64,000 bases of DNA from Desulfotomaculum copahuensis (GTDB taxonomy: Bacteria > Bacillota > Desulfotomaculia > Desulfotomaculales > Desulfovirgulaceae), in assembly GCF_001655685.1 (NCBI RefSeq), contig NZ_LYVF01000047.1, positions 124,001-188,000 on the forward strand, given 5' to 3'. Position 1 is the stretch's first letter. Each line of letters begins with the position of its first letter. The notes under the pieces were generated by a model, which worked only from the letters and a program-made list of their open reading frames with translations, did no database searches and was not told the DNA's origin. The translations under genes and the position numbers were made by a program. Of the stretch, positions 50,740-60,700 are shown piece after piece.

Positions 50740-50855
50740 AAAGGTATTTGTTCCGGCAATACTGCCGGGATGGCGTAAAGAATGGGGCCGCATTGCGGCC
50801 CGGCGGGGGAAATTAAATTACCCGTGAAAAAAGAAGTTGTTTAGGGGGATTGGTG

Positions 50856-52568
50856 GTGCGCGCAAGTCAGTTGTTTATTCCCACTTTGCGGGAAGTGCCG
50901 GCCGAAGCCGAAGTAATCAGCCACAAACTGCTGCTCCGGGCCGGATTCATCCGCAAGGCCGCGGCCGGGGTTTATACCCTGTTGCCCCTGGCCTGGCGGG
51001 TGATCAAGAAAATCGAGCAAATCGTACGGGAAGAAATGGACCGCGAAGGCGGCCAGGAAATCATGATGCCGGTGATTCAGCCGGCCGAGTTGTGGCAGGA
51101 GTCGGGCCGCTGGGACGTGTACGGTCCGGAGCTTTTTCGTCTGAAAGACAGGCACGGCCGGGACTTTTGCCTGGGGCCGACACACGAGGAAATCATCACC
51201 GACCTGGTGCGCCACGAGATTTCCTCCTACCGGCAACTGCCCCGGCTGCTTTACCAGATTCAGAACAAATACCGGGACGAGCGGCGGCCGCGTTTCGGAC
51301 TGATGCGCGGCCGGGAATTCATCATGAAGGACCTTTATTCCTTCGACCGGGATACCGCCGGACTGGATGAAAGTTATAAAAAGATGTACGGGGCCTACAC
51401 ACGCATCTTCCAGCGCTGCGGCCTGCGCTTCCGGCCGGTGGAAGCCGATTCAGGCGCCATCGGCGGCAAGGACACTCATGAATTCATGGTTCTGGCTGAA
51501 TCGGGCGAGGCCACGGTGCTCTTTTGTCCGCAGGAAAGCTGCGGCTACGCCGCCAATGACGAGCGGGCGGAAACACCGCCGGACCTGTGGACCGCCGGCG
51601 GGGAACCGGCACCCCTGCAGGAGGCGTCCACCCCCGGCAGTCATACCGTGGCCCAGGTTACCGCCGCTTTGGGCGTTGATCCCCGCCAAATCATCAAAAC
51701 CATGCTCTACCGGACGGAACAGGGCGTTGTCGCCGCCCTGGTACGCGGGGACCGGGAAGTAAACGAAATCAAGCTGCAAAAAGCGGCGAACGTACTGCGC
51801 CTGGAGTTGGCCGACGCATCCACAGTGCGGCAAATTACCGGCGCCAGAGTGGGCTTTGCCGGGCCGGTGGGCCTGCCGGGCGTGAAAATAATCGCTGACC
51901 GGGAAGTGATGGCCCTGGTCAACGCGGTGGCCGGGGCCAACCGGGATGAAACCCACCTGATCAATGTCAACCCGGGCCGTGACTTCACCCCGCACCTGGT
52001 GACCGATTTGTGCCTGGCGCGGGCCGGGGATCCCTGTCCGCATTGCGGCGCCCCCCTGGAAGCGGCCCGGGGGATCGAAGTGGGGCAGGTGTTCAAACTG
52101 GGGGAGAAATACAGCCGGGCTTTAAATGCCACCTATGTGGATGAAAACGGCCAAACCCGGTACATGGTCATGGGCTGCTACGGCATCGGAGTCACCCGTA
52201 CTATGGCTGCTGCCATTGAACAAAATCACGATCAAAACGGCATCATCTGGCCGGTGTCCATCGCCCCCTATCAGGCGGTGGTGGTACCGGTGAGCAATAA
52301 GGAACCCGCGCATATGGCGCTGGCGGAAAAAGTTTACCGCGATTTGGCCGCTGCCGGCATGGAAGTGGTGTTGGACGACCGGGACGAACGGCCGGGAGTA
52401 AAATTCAAGGACGCCGATTTAATCGGCTATCCGCTGCGCCTGACCATCGGCAACCGGACGGTGGAAAGCGGCCAGGTGGAGGTCCGCCGGCGGGGTGGCG
52501 GGGAGACCGTACCGGTTCCGGTGGACGATGTGGTGGAAACGGTGCGGCAGATTTTAGCTCAAAGTTAG
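50856..52568 (+). CDS. proS: Prolyl-tRNA synthetase
   Basis: 570 residues. I start at GTG 50856 ([34 protein letters not shown]), the usual N-terminus, 8 bases after GGGGGA; upstream TTG and GTG codons are too close to the SD. Class II motifs are [22 protein letters not shown]-like motif 2 and GCYGIGVTR motif 3. The bacterial editing insertion lies at ~220-400. It charges tRNA-Pro. In Bacillus it is followed by polC; here it is not. Confidence 0.96.
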   Translation: MRASQLFIPTLREVPAEAEVISHKLLLRAGFIRKAAAGVYTLLPLAWRVIKKIEQIVREEMDREGGQEIMMPVIQPAELWQESGRWDVYGPELFRLKDRHGRDFCLGPTHEEIITDLVRHEISSYRQLPRLLYQIQNKYRDERRPRFGLMRGREFIMKDLYSFDRDTAGLDESYKKMYGAYTRIFQRCGLRFRPVEADSGAIGGKDTHEFMVLAESGEATVLFCPQESCGYAANDERAETPPDLWTAGGEPAPLQEASTPGSHTVAQVTAALGVDPRQIIKTMLYRTEQGVVAALVRGDREVNEIKLQKAANVLRLELADASTVRQITGARVGFAGPVGLPGVKIIADREVMALVNAVAGANRDETHLINVNPGRDFTPHLVTDLCLARAGDPCPHCGAPLEAARGIEVGQVFKLGEKYSRALNATYVDENGQTRYMVMGCYGIGVTRTMAAAIEQNHDQNGIIWPVSIAPYQAVVVPVSNKEPAHMALAEKVYRDLAAAGMEVVLDDRDERPGVKFKDADLIGYPLRLTIGNRTVESGQVEVRRRGGGETVPVPVDDVVETVRQILAQS

Positions 52569-52579
52569 AGGGGATGATT

Positions 52580-53764
52580 ATGGCCTTCCTCGAACGGGTG
52601 GTAATCCTGTCCGTGTCGGCAGGCGCGGGCCATATGCGTGCGGCTGCGGCCCTCAAGGCCGCCGTGCTGGAGACAAATCCACAGGCCGGGGTAATTATAC
52701 TGGACACGTTCCGTTACACCAGTCCCTTGCTGGAAAAAGTCATGCTGGGCACCTATATGGAAATGCTCAAGATTACCCCGGTGGTTTATGGATATCTTTA
52801 CCGGCAGGCGGAAAGCGGTCAGCCTCTTTCCGGATTTGCCAAGCAGGAATTCAGCCGCATTTTAAACAAGCTGACCGCTCCTAAGCTGGTGCAGTTTTTA
52901 AGACAGCATCAACCCCAGCTGGTGGTCTGCACCCACCCCTTTCCGGTGGGGATTCTGGACCGCTTGAAAGAGCAGGATATGTTCAACGTACCGTTGGTGG
53001 CCACCATAACAGACTTTACCGTGCACCCCTTTTGGGTCTTCCCGGGTGTGGACGCCTATACGGTGGCCGACCGCCAGTTGGGCCGCCTGCTGGAGGAGCA
53101 GGGTATCGCCCCGGCCAAAATACATGCCGCCGGCATACCGATTGATCCTTCCTTTGCCCGGCCGGTGAACCGCCGGGCCGTGCGTGCCGGTTTGGGTCTC
53201 GCGGACGGGTTGCCTGCCGTCCTGGTGATGGGGGGCGGACTGGGTATGGGCCCGCTGGCCGATGTGGTGCAGGCGCTGGGCAACAGTGATGTTCGCTGCC
53301 AGATCATGGTGGTGGCGGGCAGCAACGAGCAGTTGCGCGCCAAACTGGAACGCATAGCCGGAACGCTGCAGAATCCGGTGCGGGTGTTTGGTTTTATTCA
53401 GAACATCCACGAACTGATGTCCGCCGCCGATTTAATGGTGGGCAAGGCCGGCGGGCTAACCTGCGCGGAAGCCCTGGCCAAGGGGTTGCCCATGTTCATC
53501 AGCGACCCCTTGCCCGGGCAGGAGGAACGGAACGCCCAGTTTCTGCAGCAGGCCGGAGCGGCGCTGCAAGTGGACGGTACCAGGGAACTGGTGGCCGCAT
53601 TGACTGCCTGCCTTTCCTCCCCGCAGCGCCTGCGCCTGATGTCCGCCGCCGCGGCCCGTCTGGGGCGGCCGCAGGCGGCGCGGGCGACGCTGGAACTACT
53701 CACCGGCCTGCTGGAGAACGGTGAGGCGGGACGGGAAACGTATGCAAATGAATTTGCTCCGTGA
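52580..53764 (+). CDS. Diacylglycerol glucosyltransferase/MGDG synthase-type glycosyltransferase
   Basis: 394 residues from ATG 52580, 6 bases after GAGGGG. VVILSVSAGAGHMRAAAAL is the N-terminal motif of the MGDG-synthase/UgtP family (MurG-like GT-B fold), with VCTHPFPVGILDRL, ATITDFTVHPFW and the donor-binding region MSAADLMVGKAGGLTCAEALAKGLPMFI. It likely glycosylates diacylglycerol or a related lipid. It occupies the place of polC in the Bacillus order. Confidence 0.85.
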   Translation: MAFLERVVILSVSAGAGHMRAAAALKAAVLETNPQAGVIILDTFRYTSPLLEKVMLGTYMEMLKITPVVYGYLYRQAESGQPLSGFAKQEFSRILNKLTAPKLVQFLRQHQPQLVVCTHPFPVGILDRLKEQDMFNVPLVATITDFTVHPFWVFPGVDAYTVADRQLGRLLEEQGIAPAKIHAAGIPIDPSFARPVNRRAVRAGLGLADGLPAVLVMGGGLGMGPLADVVQALGNSDVRCQIMVVAGSNEQLRAKLERIAGTLQNPVRVFGFIQNIHELMSAADLMVGKAGGLTCAEALAKGLPMFISDPLPGQEERNAQFLQQAGAALQVDGTRELVAALTACLSSPQRLRLMSAAAARLGRPQAARATLELLTGLLENGEAGRETYANEFAP

Positions 53765-53935
53765 TCAGCCCGGCGTTCTCCCGCGTTAAAAGCTCATGCC
53801 GCCGGGGAGGTGCCGGCGGAAAAATGACCGTCACCTTTACTTCCAGGGAACTGTTGATCGTTTCATTGGCATGTGCTGATGTCATCCGGCGCGGCTGTTT
53901 TACGCCAGCGGGTTGTGCCAGGGAGGTGACACCCG

Positions 53936-54610
53936 GTGCTTACCGAAAGAGAAGTAATCATCCGCCTGGCCCTGGCCCTGGTCCTGGGCGGGCTGATCGG
54001 GCTGGAGCGGGAGCGTCTGTACGTGGCCATCCGTACTTATTCGGCCGGCTTCCGTACGCATATTCTGGTCTGTGTCGGTGCGGCGCTGGCGATGATAGTT
54101 TCAGAGGGACTGCATTTTCAATACAAAGGGGACGCCGCCCGGGTGGCCGCCCAGGTAATCAGCGGCATCGGCTTTCTGGGGGCGGGGGCCATATTGCGGG
54201 AAGGTATCCTGGTGCGGGGTCTGACCACGGCAGCAAGCCTGTGGGTGGTGGCCTGTGTGGGTCTGGCGGCGGGCGGCGGCTTTTATCTGGCCGCCACTTT
54301 GGGCACGCTGCTGGTGCTTTTTGCCCTGATCATCCTGGGTGCCCTGGAGGATGTGGTGCGCAACTGGCGCCGGCAGGACACGCTGAGCATTGTGGTGGGC
54401 AACCAGCCCGGCGATGTACAGATGATTGGCACCGTACTAAAGGAATTCGGCATTCAGGTCAAGCGTATAGATATACAGAAGATTCCCGAAAGCGACCGTC
54501 AGCTGCTGGAGGTGGCGGTAACCTTCCCTTACCGTGTCAACCGGGTTGAGGTCTTGAACAAACTGGCCTCCCTGTCAGGCGTGCACCGGGTGGAAAACCA
54601 GGTGTTATAG
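53936..54610 (+). CDS. MgtC/SapB-family membrane protein
   Basis: 224 residues with four to five hydrophobic segments. LGGLIGLERER, ISGIGFLGAGAILREG and VRGLTTAASLWVVACVGLAAGGG are diagnostic for MgtC. A C-terminal ACT-like domain of ~80 residues follows. The family is tied to magnesium homeostasis or membrane-potential control; the exact role is disputed. GTG 53936 follows GGGAGGTGAC. The preceding ~170 bases have no convincing gene. Confidence 0.88.
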   Translation: MLTEREVIIRLALALVLGGLIGLERERLYVAIRTYSAGFRTHILVCVGAALAMIVSEGLHFQYKGDAARVAAQVISGIGFLGAGAILREGILVRGLTTAASLWVVACVGLAAGGGFYLAATLGTLLVLFALIILGALEDVVRNWRRQDTLSIVVGNQPGDVQMIGTVLKEFGIQVKRIDIQKIPESDRQLLEVAVTFPYRVNRVEVLNKLASLSGVHRVENQVL

Positions 54611-54653
54611 CCATGGAGCGCTGCCGCCGTACTACGGACATCTTTTATTTCCC

Positions 54654-54682
54654 TTGTCAATGGATTATTTTTATGATATACT
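54654..54682 (+). promoter_or_regulatory. Sigma-A promoter of the rimP-nusA-infB operon
   Basis: TTGTCA, a 17-base spacer and TATACT. Confidence 0.8.
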
Positions 54683-54722
54683 TTTTTTTGGCTTCTTAAG
54701 CCTTGTTTTGCGCCAATTGTTC

Positions 54723-54745
54723 AAGAGTGGGTAACGCCCACTCTT
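54723..54745 (+). promoter_or_regulatory. Conserved-type hairpin in the rimP leader
   Basis: AAGAGTGGG, loop TAACG, CCCACTCTT then TCGTCTT. A similar GAGTGGG/CCCACTC hairpin precedes rimP in many Firmicutes, as I recall. It could attenuate transcription of the nusA operon. Three TTGCCGG repeats follow at about 54784-54810. Confidence 0.55.
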
Positions 54746-54829
54746 TCGTCTTATACTATACCTTTAATCGATATTTTTGACCGGTTGCCGGCGATTTGCC
54801 GGTTTGCCGGGAAAAGGAGGTAGCCGGTC

Positions 54830-55291
54830 ATCGTCAGGCACAAAGTGGCGGCGCAGGTGGAGGAAGCGGCCGCACCGATGGCGGCCGCACTCGGTCTGGA
54901 ACTGGTGGATGTGGTGTATGTCAAGGAGGGAGGTAACTGGTATCTGCGGTTGTTTATCGACCGGGAGGGCGGGGTGACGCTGGACGATTGCCAGGCAATG
55001 TCCGAAAAGCTGGATCGCTGGCTGGATGAGGTGGATCCCGTCCCCCAGTCCTACCACCTGGAAGTTTCTTCACCGGGTCTGGAGCGGCCGTTGAAAAAAC
55101 CGGATGATTTCCGGCGTTTTCAGGGACGGATGATCCAGTTGAGCACATTTGCCCCGGTTGAAGGAAGGAAAAAGTTTACCGGCCTTCTGGTGGGCGCCGG
55201 TGAAGAATCGGTGCAACTGGAAATACAGGGCCGGCAGTTGGTCATTCCAATGGAACAGGTGGCTGCAGCGCGGTTAAAAGCGGAATTTTAA
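54830..55291 (+). CDS. rimP: Ribosome maturation factor RimP
   Basis: About 153 residues. LGLELVDVVYVKEGGNWYLRLFIDREGGVTLDDCQAMSEKL and SYHLEVSSPGLERPLKKPDDF are RimP hallmarks. The start is unusual: AAGGAGG (54814-54820) lies 9 bases from ATC 54830, and IVRHKVAAQVEE matches the expected N-terminus (MSREKVAALVEE-like). The only standard start, GTG 54845, is 24 bases from that SD. An in-frame TAG at 54821 rules out anything further upstream. An AUC initiator is therefore likely. RimP is needed for 30S assembly. Confidence 0.9.
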   Translation: MVRHKVAAQVEEAAAPMAAALGLELVDVVYVKEGGNWYLRLFIDREGGVTLDDCQAMSEKLDRWLDEVDPVPQSYHLEVSSPGLERPLKKPDDFRRFQGRMIQLSTFAPVEGRKKFTGLLVGAGEESVQLEIQGRQLVIPMEQVAAARLKAEF

Positions 55292-55318
55292 TCGCTCTTT
55301 AGGAGGCAGTGGTTAAAG

Positions 55319-56422
55319 ATGAATACCGAATTTCTAACGGCTCTGAAGGATCTGGAGAAGGAGAAGGGCATCGCTACCGATATTTTGCTGGAGGCCATTG
55401 AGGCGGCGCTCCTTTCCGCCTACCGGCGCAATTTCGGTTCCCTGCAGAACGCCAGAGTGGTTATTGACCGGGACAACGGGGACTTCAAAGTATATGCCCA
55501 GTATGCCGTGGTGGAGGACGTTGCGGATCCGCGTCAGGAAATTTCCCTGGCCGAAGCGCAGCAAATCGATCCCCGTTATGAATTGGGCGACGTTGTAGAA
55601 AGGGAGGTAACGCCGCGCAATTTCGGCCGTATTGCGGCGCAGACGGCCAAGCAGGTGGTGGTGCAGCGCATCCGGGAGGCCGAACGCAATATCGTTTTTG
55701 AGTCTTATGCCAACCGGGAAGGCGATATCATCAACGGTGCCGTTCAGCGGGTGGAACAAAAAAACGTGTTTATCGAATTGGGCAAAACCGAAGCGGTGCT
55801 GGCTCCTTCCGAGCAGATGCCGGGGGAGGATTACCGGCCGGGCACCAGGCTCAAACTGTATATCGTTGAAGTGCGCAAGACAACCAAGGGACCGCAAATC
55901 ATGGTTTCCCGTACTCACCCGGGTCTGTTGAAGCGGCTTTTGGAACTGGAGGTGCCGGAACTGGCCGAAGGACTGGTGGAATTGAAATCCGTGGCCCGGG
56001 AGGCCGGTTACCGTTCGAAAATAGCTGTTTACTCACGGGATGAAAATGTCGATCCGGTGGGTGCCTGCGTCGGTCCCAAGGGGGCGCGCATTCAGAGCAT
56101 TGTCAATGAACTGAACGGAGAAAAAATTGATATTATAAAGTGGAACAGTGATGCCTCAAAATATGTTGCGGCGTCCTTGAGCCCGGCCAAAGTGGTGGCG
56201 GTGGAAATCTGGGAAGAAGAAAAAATAGCCCGGGTGATTGTGCCTGATTACCAGCTTTCCCTGGCCATCGGCAAGGAAGGTCAGAATGCCCGTCTGGCTG
56301 CCAAATTAACCGGATGGAAAATCGATATCAAGAGTGAATCCCAGATGCAGGAGATTTACGCCGAAGAATACCAGAATTATTATCAGGATCAGCCGGCCGG
56401 TGAGCAGGATCTGGAAATCTAG
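55319..56422 (+). CDS. nusA: Transcription termination/antitermination factor NusA
   Basis: 367 residues. N-terminal RNA-polymerase-binding domain (FLTALKDLEKEKGIATDILLEAIEAALLSAYRRNFG), S1 domain around 135-200, and two KH domains with GACVGPKGARIQSIVNELNGEKIDI and SLAIGKEGQNARLAAKLTGWKIDI. The length is the short Firmicute form without acidic repeats. ATG 55319 follows AGGAGGCAG. Confidence 0.97.
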   Translation: MNTEFLTALKDLEKEKGIATDILLEAIEAALLSAYRRNFGSLQNARVVIDRDNGDFKVYAQYAVVEDVADPRQEISLAEAQQIDPRYELGDVVEREVTPRNFGRIAAQTAKQVVVQRIREAERNIVFESYANREGDIINGAVQRVEQKNVFIELGKTEAVLAPSEQMPGEDYRPGTRLKLYIVEVRKTTKGPQIMVSRTHPGLLKRLLELEVPELAEGLVELKSVAREAGYRSKIAVYSRDENVDPVGACVGPKGARIQSIVNELNGEKIDIIKWNSDASKYVAASLSPAKVVAVEIWEEEKIARVIVPDYQLSLAIGKEGQNARLAAKLTGWKIDIKSESQMQEIYAEEYQNYYQDQPAGEQDLEI

Positions 56423-56442
56423 TTCAAAGGTGGTGACCGGGT

Positions 56443-56712
56443 GTGCCCCGGGTAAAAAAAATACCTTTGCGCAAATGCGTGGGGTGCCAGGAAATGAAGC
56501 CGAAAAAAGAACTGATCCGGATTGTGCGCACCCCCGAAAACAGGGTGGAAGTGGATCATACCGGCAAGCGTGCCGGGCGGGGCGCCTATATCTGTCCCGA
56601 TCCAAACTGTTTGCAGCAGGCGGTGAAAGCCAGGCGGCTGGAAAAAGCGTTGCAGAATCCAATTGCGCCGGAGGTTATCGAATCTCTCCGACAGGGGCTG
56701 GCCAAACAATGA
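56443..56712 (+). CDS. ylxR: YlxR-family protein (RNase P modulator RnpM type)
   Basis: 89 residues; PLRKCVGCQEMKPKKELIRIVR and GRGAYICPDPNCLQQAVK are DUF448/YlxR hallmarks. It is encoded at the usual place between nusA and infB. YlxR has been reported to bind RNase P RNA in Bacillus. GTG 56443 follows AAGGTGGTGA; the end overlaps ylxQ by 4 bases. Confidence 0.93.
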   Translation: MPRVKKIPLRKCVGCQEMKPKKELIRIVRTPENRVEVDHTGKRAGRGAYICPDPNCLQQAVKARRLEKALQNPIAPEVIESLRQGLAKQ

Positions 56713-57026
56713 GCGCAAAAGTACAGCGGTTACTCGGTTTGGCGCGGCGGGCCGGGCAACTGGTCAGCGGTGATACGGCTGTGCGGCAGACTGTCAACCG
56801 CGGCCGGGCACACTTGTTGGTGCTGGCCGGCGATGCCGCGCCACGTACCGCCAGGGCGTTTCAAGAACTGGCGTCGGCGGCCGCGCTGCCTGTAATTATT
56901 TTTGGTTCGCGCGCTGAATTGGGTTGTCTGCTGGGATGCCCCCTCAGGGCGGTGGCGGTGGTTACGGACAGGCATTTGGCCCGGGGAATCCTGGCGGTCA
57001 TTGACGGGGAAGAGAATGAAAACTAG
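56709..57026 (+). CDS. ylxQ: L7Ae-family ribosomal protein YlxQ
   Basis: 105 residues from ATG 56709 in the ATGA overlap with ylxR. LLGLARRAGQLVSGDTAV and AHLLVLAGDAAPRT are the L7Ae/L30e fold pattern. It probably binds kink-turn RNA; in Bacillus its loss is tolerated. The long ORF extending upstream of this ATG is a shadow of nusA and ylxR. Confidence 0.9.
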   Translation: MSAKVQRLLGLARRAGQLVSGDTAVRQTVNRGRAHLLVLAGDAAPRTARAFQELASAAALPVIIFGSRAELGCLLGCPLRAVAVVTDRHLARGILAVIDGEENEN

Positions 57027-57082
57027 TCGTTAGCCGTTGGTGGTTAGTGGCGGGACGACTAACGACCAACGGCTAACGGCTA
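57024..57082. repeat. 25-bp near-perfect inverted repeat between ylxQ and infB
   Basis: Arms 57024-57048 and 57058-57082 pair over 25 bp with one G-G mismatch and one G-T pair, around a 9-base loop. The arms are built from reiterated GTTAG, CGTTGG and TCGTTAG words. There is no T-run. It begins at the ylxQ stop codon and lies within the operon, and has the look of a mobile or replicating palindrome rather than a terminator. Confidence 0.7.
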
Positions 57083-57106
57083 TTCACCAGTTTTGGAGGT
57101 GTTTAC

Positions 57107-60100
57107 ATGGCAAAAAAAAGGGTGCATGAACTGGCCAGGGAGCTTGGCCTGGAGAATAAAGAGTTGATGCAGCGGCTGGGTGAGATGGGCATAGAGGTAA
57201 AATCATCCCTGAGCACGCTGGAGGACAGTGTGGTCGCCCGTTTAAAGCAGGAACCGGCCGCCGGTGGAAAACAGCCGGCAGATGACAAAACGGTTGACAA
57301 TACCGCCGGCGCGGCAAAAAGGGCGGCCGGCAATGCCGGCGCGGCGGGAAAAGGGCCGCAGAACAGCGCGCCGGATGCCGGAAAGGGGCTGCAGAACAAA
57401 ACGCCCGCCGGCGGGGATAAAAAACGGTCCGGCGAGCGTTCCCGGAACGCCGACGGGCGCCGGAACAACCCCCCGCGTTACGACCGGGGGCCCGGGTTGG
57501 TCGACCGGGTGCCTTCACGCCCGCCGGATAAACGTTTTATGGAGCGTCCCTTGAAAGTGGATTTGCCCGGCCAGGCACAGGGCGCCAGGCAGCAACAACC
57601 GCCGCGGTCCGCCGCTCCTGCGGTGGAGACGACGGCGGAAGCCGGCGGGCAGGGCCAGGCACCGTCCGCCGGGCAGCAGCCGGCGGGGCGCGGGGAAACC
57701 GGCACCCGGGCCGGGGAACGGCAACCGTCCGGCACTGCGGAAACCGGTTCCCGGGTAAGGGAGCAACGTCCGGCCGGCGCGCGTGACAACCGGGCGCCGC
57801 TGCGGGAGCAAAAAAACACACCCGGCGCCGGGGATGTCCGGCGGACCAACCGGGTAACGGAAAGGCCGGCCGGTGCCCCGGAGCAACAAGGACGTACCCG
57901 GGACAATACCGCCAGGCCGGAGTATGTCCGGAACAACGGTTCCCGGACGGCCGGCGGGCAGGCCGGGGGAACTGGAAACAGCCGTCCGGAAGCCGGACGA
58001 TCCCCCGGTCGATACAACGGGGGACGGTTGTCCGGAGGGGCCGGGACCGGTCAGGGCAGGCCGTCAGGCGGTGCCGGTCAGGGGCGTTCGTTCGGCGCCG
58101 GTCAGGGCAGGCCGTCCGGGGGGACCGGCCAGGGCCGGCCGCGCCCCGATCAATTGAAGGTGCCCAAAGTACCCCAGGAGATCAAGGCGATCAGCGACAA
58201 GGTAAAGGCCGATAAAACCCGCGGCAAGCAGGATAAGCTGCGGGAGGCCACCCGGCAGGCGCCCGCCCGCGGCCGGCGCGAGCATGACGAACATCAGCCC
58301 GACCGCAAGATGCGGCCGGGACAAAGAAAAAAAGGTTACCGCCCGGACAACAGGCAGCAGGTTAAACAGCCGCCCGCGCCGGTGGAAAAGAAACCGGTGG
58401 TGATTGGGGAATCGGTTACCGTCCAGGAACTGGCCGAAAAAATGAAAAAGAGCCCGGCCGAAGTAATTAAAAAGTTGATGATGCTGGGTGTATTGGCCAC
58501 GATTAACCAGGAAATCGACAGTGAAACCGCCACCATTGTGGCCGGTGAATTCGGCTTTGAAGTGGAGATCAAGATTCACCTGGACGCCGAGGCATTGCTG
58601 GAACAGGAACCGGAGGAAGATCCGGCTCTGTTGCAGCCGCGTCCCAGTGTGGTTACGGTGATGGGGCACGTGGATCACGGCAAAACCTCCCTGCTGGACG
58701 CCATCCGGGAAACCAATGTTACCGCCACCGAAGCCGGAGGCATTACTCAGCACATTGGAGCCTACCAGGTGGAGCACAATAATAAGAAGATCACCTTTGT
58801 GGACACCCCGGGGCACGAAGCCTTTACGGCCATGCGCGCCCGCGGCGCCCAGGTCACCGACATCGCCATCCTGGTGGTGGCGGCCGATGACGGGGTGATG
58901 CCCCAGACGGTGGAGGCAATCAACCACGCCCGGGCGGCCGGGGTACCGATTATCGTGGCCATCAACAAGATGGATAAACCCGGGGCAAACCCGGACCGGG
59001 TCAAGCAGCAGCTTACCGAATACGGCCTGGTGGCCGAGGACTGGGGCGGGGATACCATCCTGGTGCCTGTTTCCGCCAAAACCCGTCAGGGCCTGGAGGA
59101 TCTGCTGGAAATGATTCTTCTGGTGTCGGAAGTGAGCGATTTAAAGGCCAATCCCAAACGGCCGGGACGGGGGACGGTGATCGAGGCCGAGTTGGACAAG
59201 GGACGCGGCCCGGTGGCCACCATATTGGTGCAGAACGGCGCCTTGAATATTGGTGACAACGTGGTGGCCGGCACAGCCTGGGGCCGGGTGCGGGCCATGA
59301 TGGACTACAAAGGCCGGCGGATTAAAAAGGCCGGACCCTCCACCCCGGTGGAAGTGCTTGGCTTTTGTGAAGTACCCCAGGCCGGGGATCTGTTCTATGT
59401 GGTGCCTGATGAAAAATCAGCCCGCCAGGTGGCCGAAAAGCGTACCAACCGCCGGCGGGAGGAAGAATTCAAGGCCGCGCAGCCCAAGATTTCGCTGGAC
59501 GATTTGTTCAAGCACATCAAGGAAGGCCAGGTCAAGGAGCTGCCGGTGGTGATCAAAGCCGATGTACAGGGTTCTGTGGAGGCGCTGAAACAATCACTGG
59601 AGCGCCTCTCCAACGATGAGGTGAAGGTGAACATCATCCACGGCGGTGTAGGGGCGATTTCTGAAAACGATATCATGCTGGCTTCGGCATCCAACGCAAT
59701 TGTTATTGGTTTCAACGTGCGGCCGGACATCAATGCTTTGCGGGCGTCGGAAATGGAAAAAGTGGATATCCGCATGTACCGCGTAATCTACGACGCCATT
59801 GGCGATGTCAAGGCTGCCCTGAGCGGTCTTTTGGATCCGGAATACAGGGAAGTGGTGCTTGGCCGCGCCGAAGTGCGCAAAACCTTCAAGGTATCCCGTC
59901 TGGGCACCATCGCCGGTTGTTATGTGGTGGACGGCAAGTTGCAAAGAGACGCCGGGATAAGGGTGATCCGTGACGGTGTGGTCATTCACGAGGGGAAATT
60001 GGATTCCCTGAAACGTTTCAAGGATGACGTGCGGGAGGTTGTGCAAGGCTACGAATGCGGTCTGACCCTGGAAAAATTCAATGAAATCAGGGAAGGAGAC

Positions 60101-60148
60101 TACATCGAAGCATTTACCACCGAAGCGGTCAAACGCGAACTGGCTTAA
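57107..60148 (+). CDS. infB: Translation initiation factor IF-2
   Basis: 1013 residues. The N-terminus has an IF2-N domain ([28 protein letters not shown]). A very long (~50-400) Gly/Arg/Pro/Gln-rich low-complexity stretch with [10 protein letters not shown]-type repeats follows, then a second IF2-N-like domain ([24 protein letters not shown]). The G domain starts near 515 ([30 protein letters not shown]), followed by domains II-IV. It positions fMet-tRNA on the ribosome. ATG 57107 follows GGAGGTG. Confidence 0.98.
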   Translation: MAKKRVHELARELGLENKELMQRLGEMGIEVKSSLSTLEDSVVARLKQEPAAGGKQPADDKTVDNTAGAAKRAAGNAGAAGKGPQNSAPDAGKGLQNKTPAGGDKKRSGERSRNADGRRNNPPRYDRGPGLVDRVPSRPPDKRFMERPLKVDLPGQAQGARQQQPPRSAAPAVETTAEAGGQGQAPSAGQQPAGRGETGTRAGERQPSGTAETGSRVREQRPAGARDNRAPLREQKNTPGAGDVRRTNRVTERPAGAPEQQGRTRDNTARPEYVRNNGSRTAGGQAGGTGNSRPEAGRSPGRYNGGRLSGGAGTGQGRPSGGAGQGRSFGAGQGRPSGGTGQGRPRPDQLKVPKVPQEIKAISDKVKADKTRGKQDKLREATRQAPARGRREHDEHQPDRKMRPGQRKKGYRPDNRQQVKQPPAPVEKKPVVIGESVTVQELAEKMKKSPAEVIKKLMMLGVLATINQEIDSETATIVAGEFGFEVEIKIHLDAEALLEQEPEEDPALLQPRPSVVTVMGHVDHGKTSLLDAIRETNVTATEAGGITQHIGAYQVEHNNKKITFVDTPGHEAFTAMRARGAQVTDIAILVVAADDGVMPQTVEAINHARAAGVPIIVAINKMDKPGANPDRVKQQLTEYGLVAEDWGGDTILVPVSAKTRQGLEDLLEMILLVSEVSDLKANPKRPGRGTVIEAELDKGRGPVATILVQNGALNIGDNVVAGTAWGRVRAMMDYKGRRIKKAGPSTPVEVLGFCEVPQAGDLFYVVPDEKSARQVAEKRTNRRREEEFKAAQPKISLDDLFKHIKEGQVKELPVVIKADVQGSVEALKQSLERLSNDEVKVNIIHGGVGAISENDIMLASASNAIVIGFNVRPDINALRASEMEKVDIRMYRVIYDAIGDVKAALSGLLDPEYREVVLGRAEVRKTFKVSRLGTIAGCYVVDGKLQRDAGIRVIRDGVVIHEGKLDSLKRFKDDVREVVQGYECGLTLEKFNEIREGDYIEAFTTEAVKRELA

Positions 60149-60175
60149 ATCAGTGAGCAGCCGTCAGAAGCTAAA

Positions 60176-60283
60176 ATGCGGGAAGCATTGCTTAAAGCCA
60201 AAAGATACCGGGGTTCTCCGGTAATTCAGCCTGTGGAGATCACGCTGGCGCGGACGGGAAACCGTTTAGTCATGGGTCGATGA
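60176..60283 (+). CDS. Possible mini-protein between infB and rbfA
   Basis: A 35-residue frame (MREALLKAKRYRGSPV...NRLVMGR) with codon use like the neighbouring genes but no good SD. It occupies the place where many Firmicutes carry ylxP (DUF503), to which it shows no resemblance. It may be chance or a remnant. Confidence 0.25.
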   Translation: MREALLKAKRYRGSPVIQPVEITLARTGNRLVMGR

Positions 60284-60337
60284 GGCAGGAATTTCTTGAT
60301 AGATATTTTTTCTATGAAGAAAGGAACGGTGTCGGGC

Positions 60338-60700
60338 ATGTCTCATCGTCCGGAACGCCTGGCGGAAATAATCAAAAAAGAGGTTTCTGATCTGCTGCAA
60401 AACGAAATCAAGGATCCGCGCCGGGGCTTTGTTACCGTTACCGGTGTTGAAGTTTCCGCGGATCTCCGTTACGCCAGGATTTTCGTCAGTGTACTGGGCA
60501 CGCCGGAGGAGGAAAAGGCCGCCATGGAGGTGTTGAACCGTGTCCAGGGTTATGTGCGTGGTGAACTGGGCCGGCGCATCCGCCTGCGTTGTACGCCGGA
60601 GATTACTTTTAAACTGGATTCATCCATCGCCCGGGGCACACGTGTGATTGAACTGCTGCAGCGGGTCAATAGCGACCGGGAGGAGGCGCCCCATGAATGA
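60338..60700 (+). CDS. rbfA: Ribosome-binding factor A
   Basis: 120 residues from ATG 60338 ([28 protein letters not shown]), the usual RbfA N-terminus. GTG 60329 is closer to AAGGA (60321) and would add three residues. [21 protein letters not shown] and [18 protein letters not shown] are conserved. It is a KH-fold protein that matures the 16S 5' end. It overlaps nrnA by 8 bases. Confidence 0.95.
   Translation: MSHRPERLAEIIKKEVSDLLQNEIKDPRRGFVTVTGVEVSADLRYARIFVSVLGTPEEEKAAMEVLNRVQGYVRGELGRRIRLRCTPEITFKLDSSIARGTRVIELLQRVNSDREEAPHE

Noticed and set aside
50740-50855. T-box leader before proS
   Set aside because: The interval is too short and lacks the conserved T-box and specifier-loop features.
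53761-54549. Long open frame covering the MgtC-like gene
   Set aside because: It overlaps mgtC in another frame; the unique ~60-residue start has only a weak SD and resembles nothing, so I treat it as a GC-rich shadow.
58020-58140. Tandem DNA repeat in infB as a CRISPR-like array
   Set aside because: The repetition (GGTCAGGGCAGGCCGTC-like units) is coding, irregular and short, without spacers.
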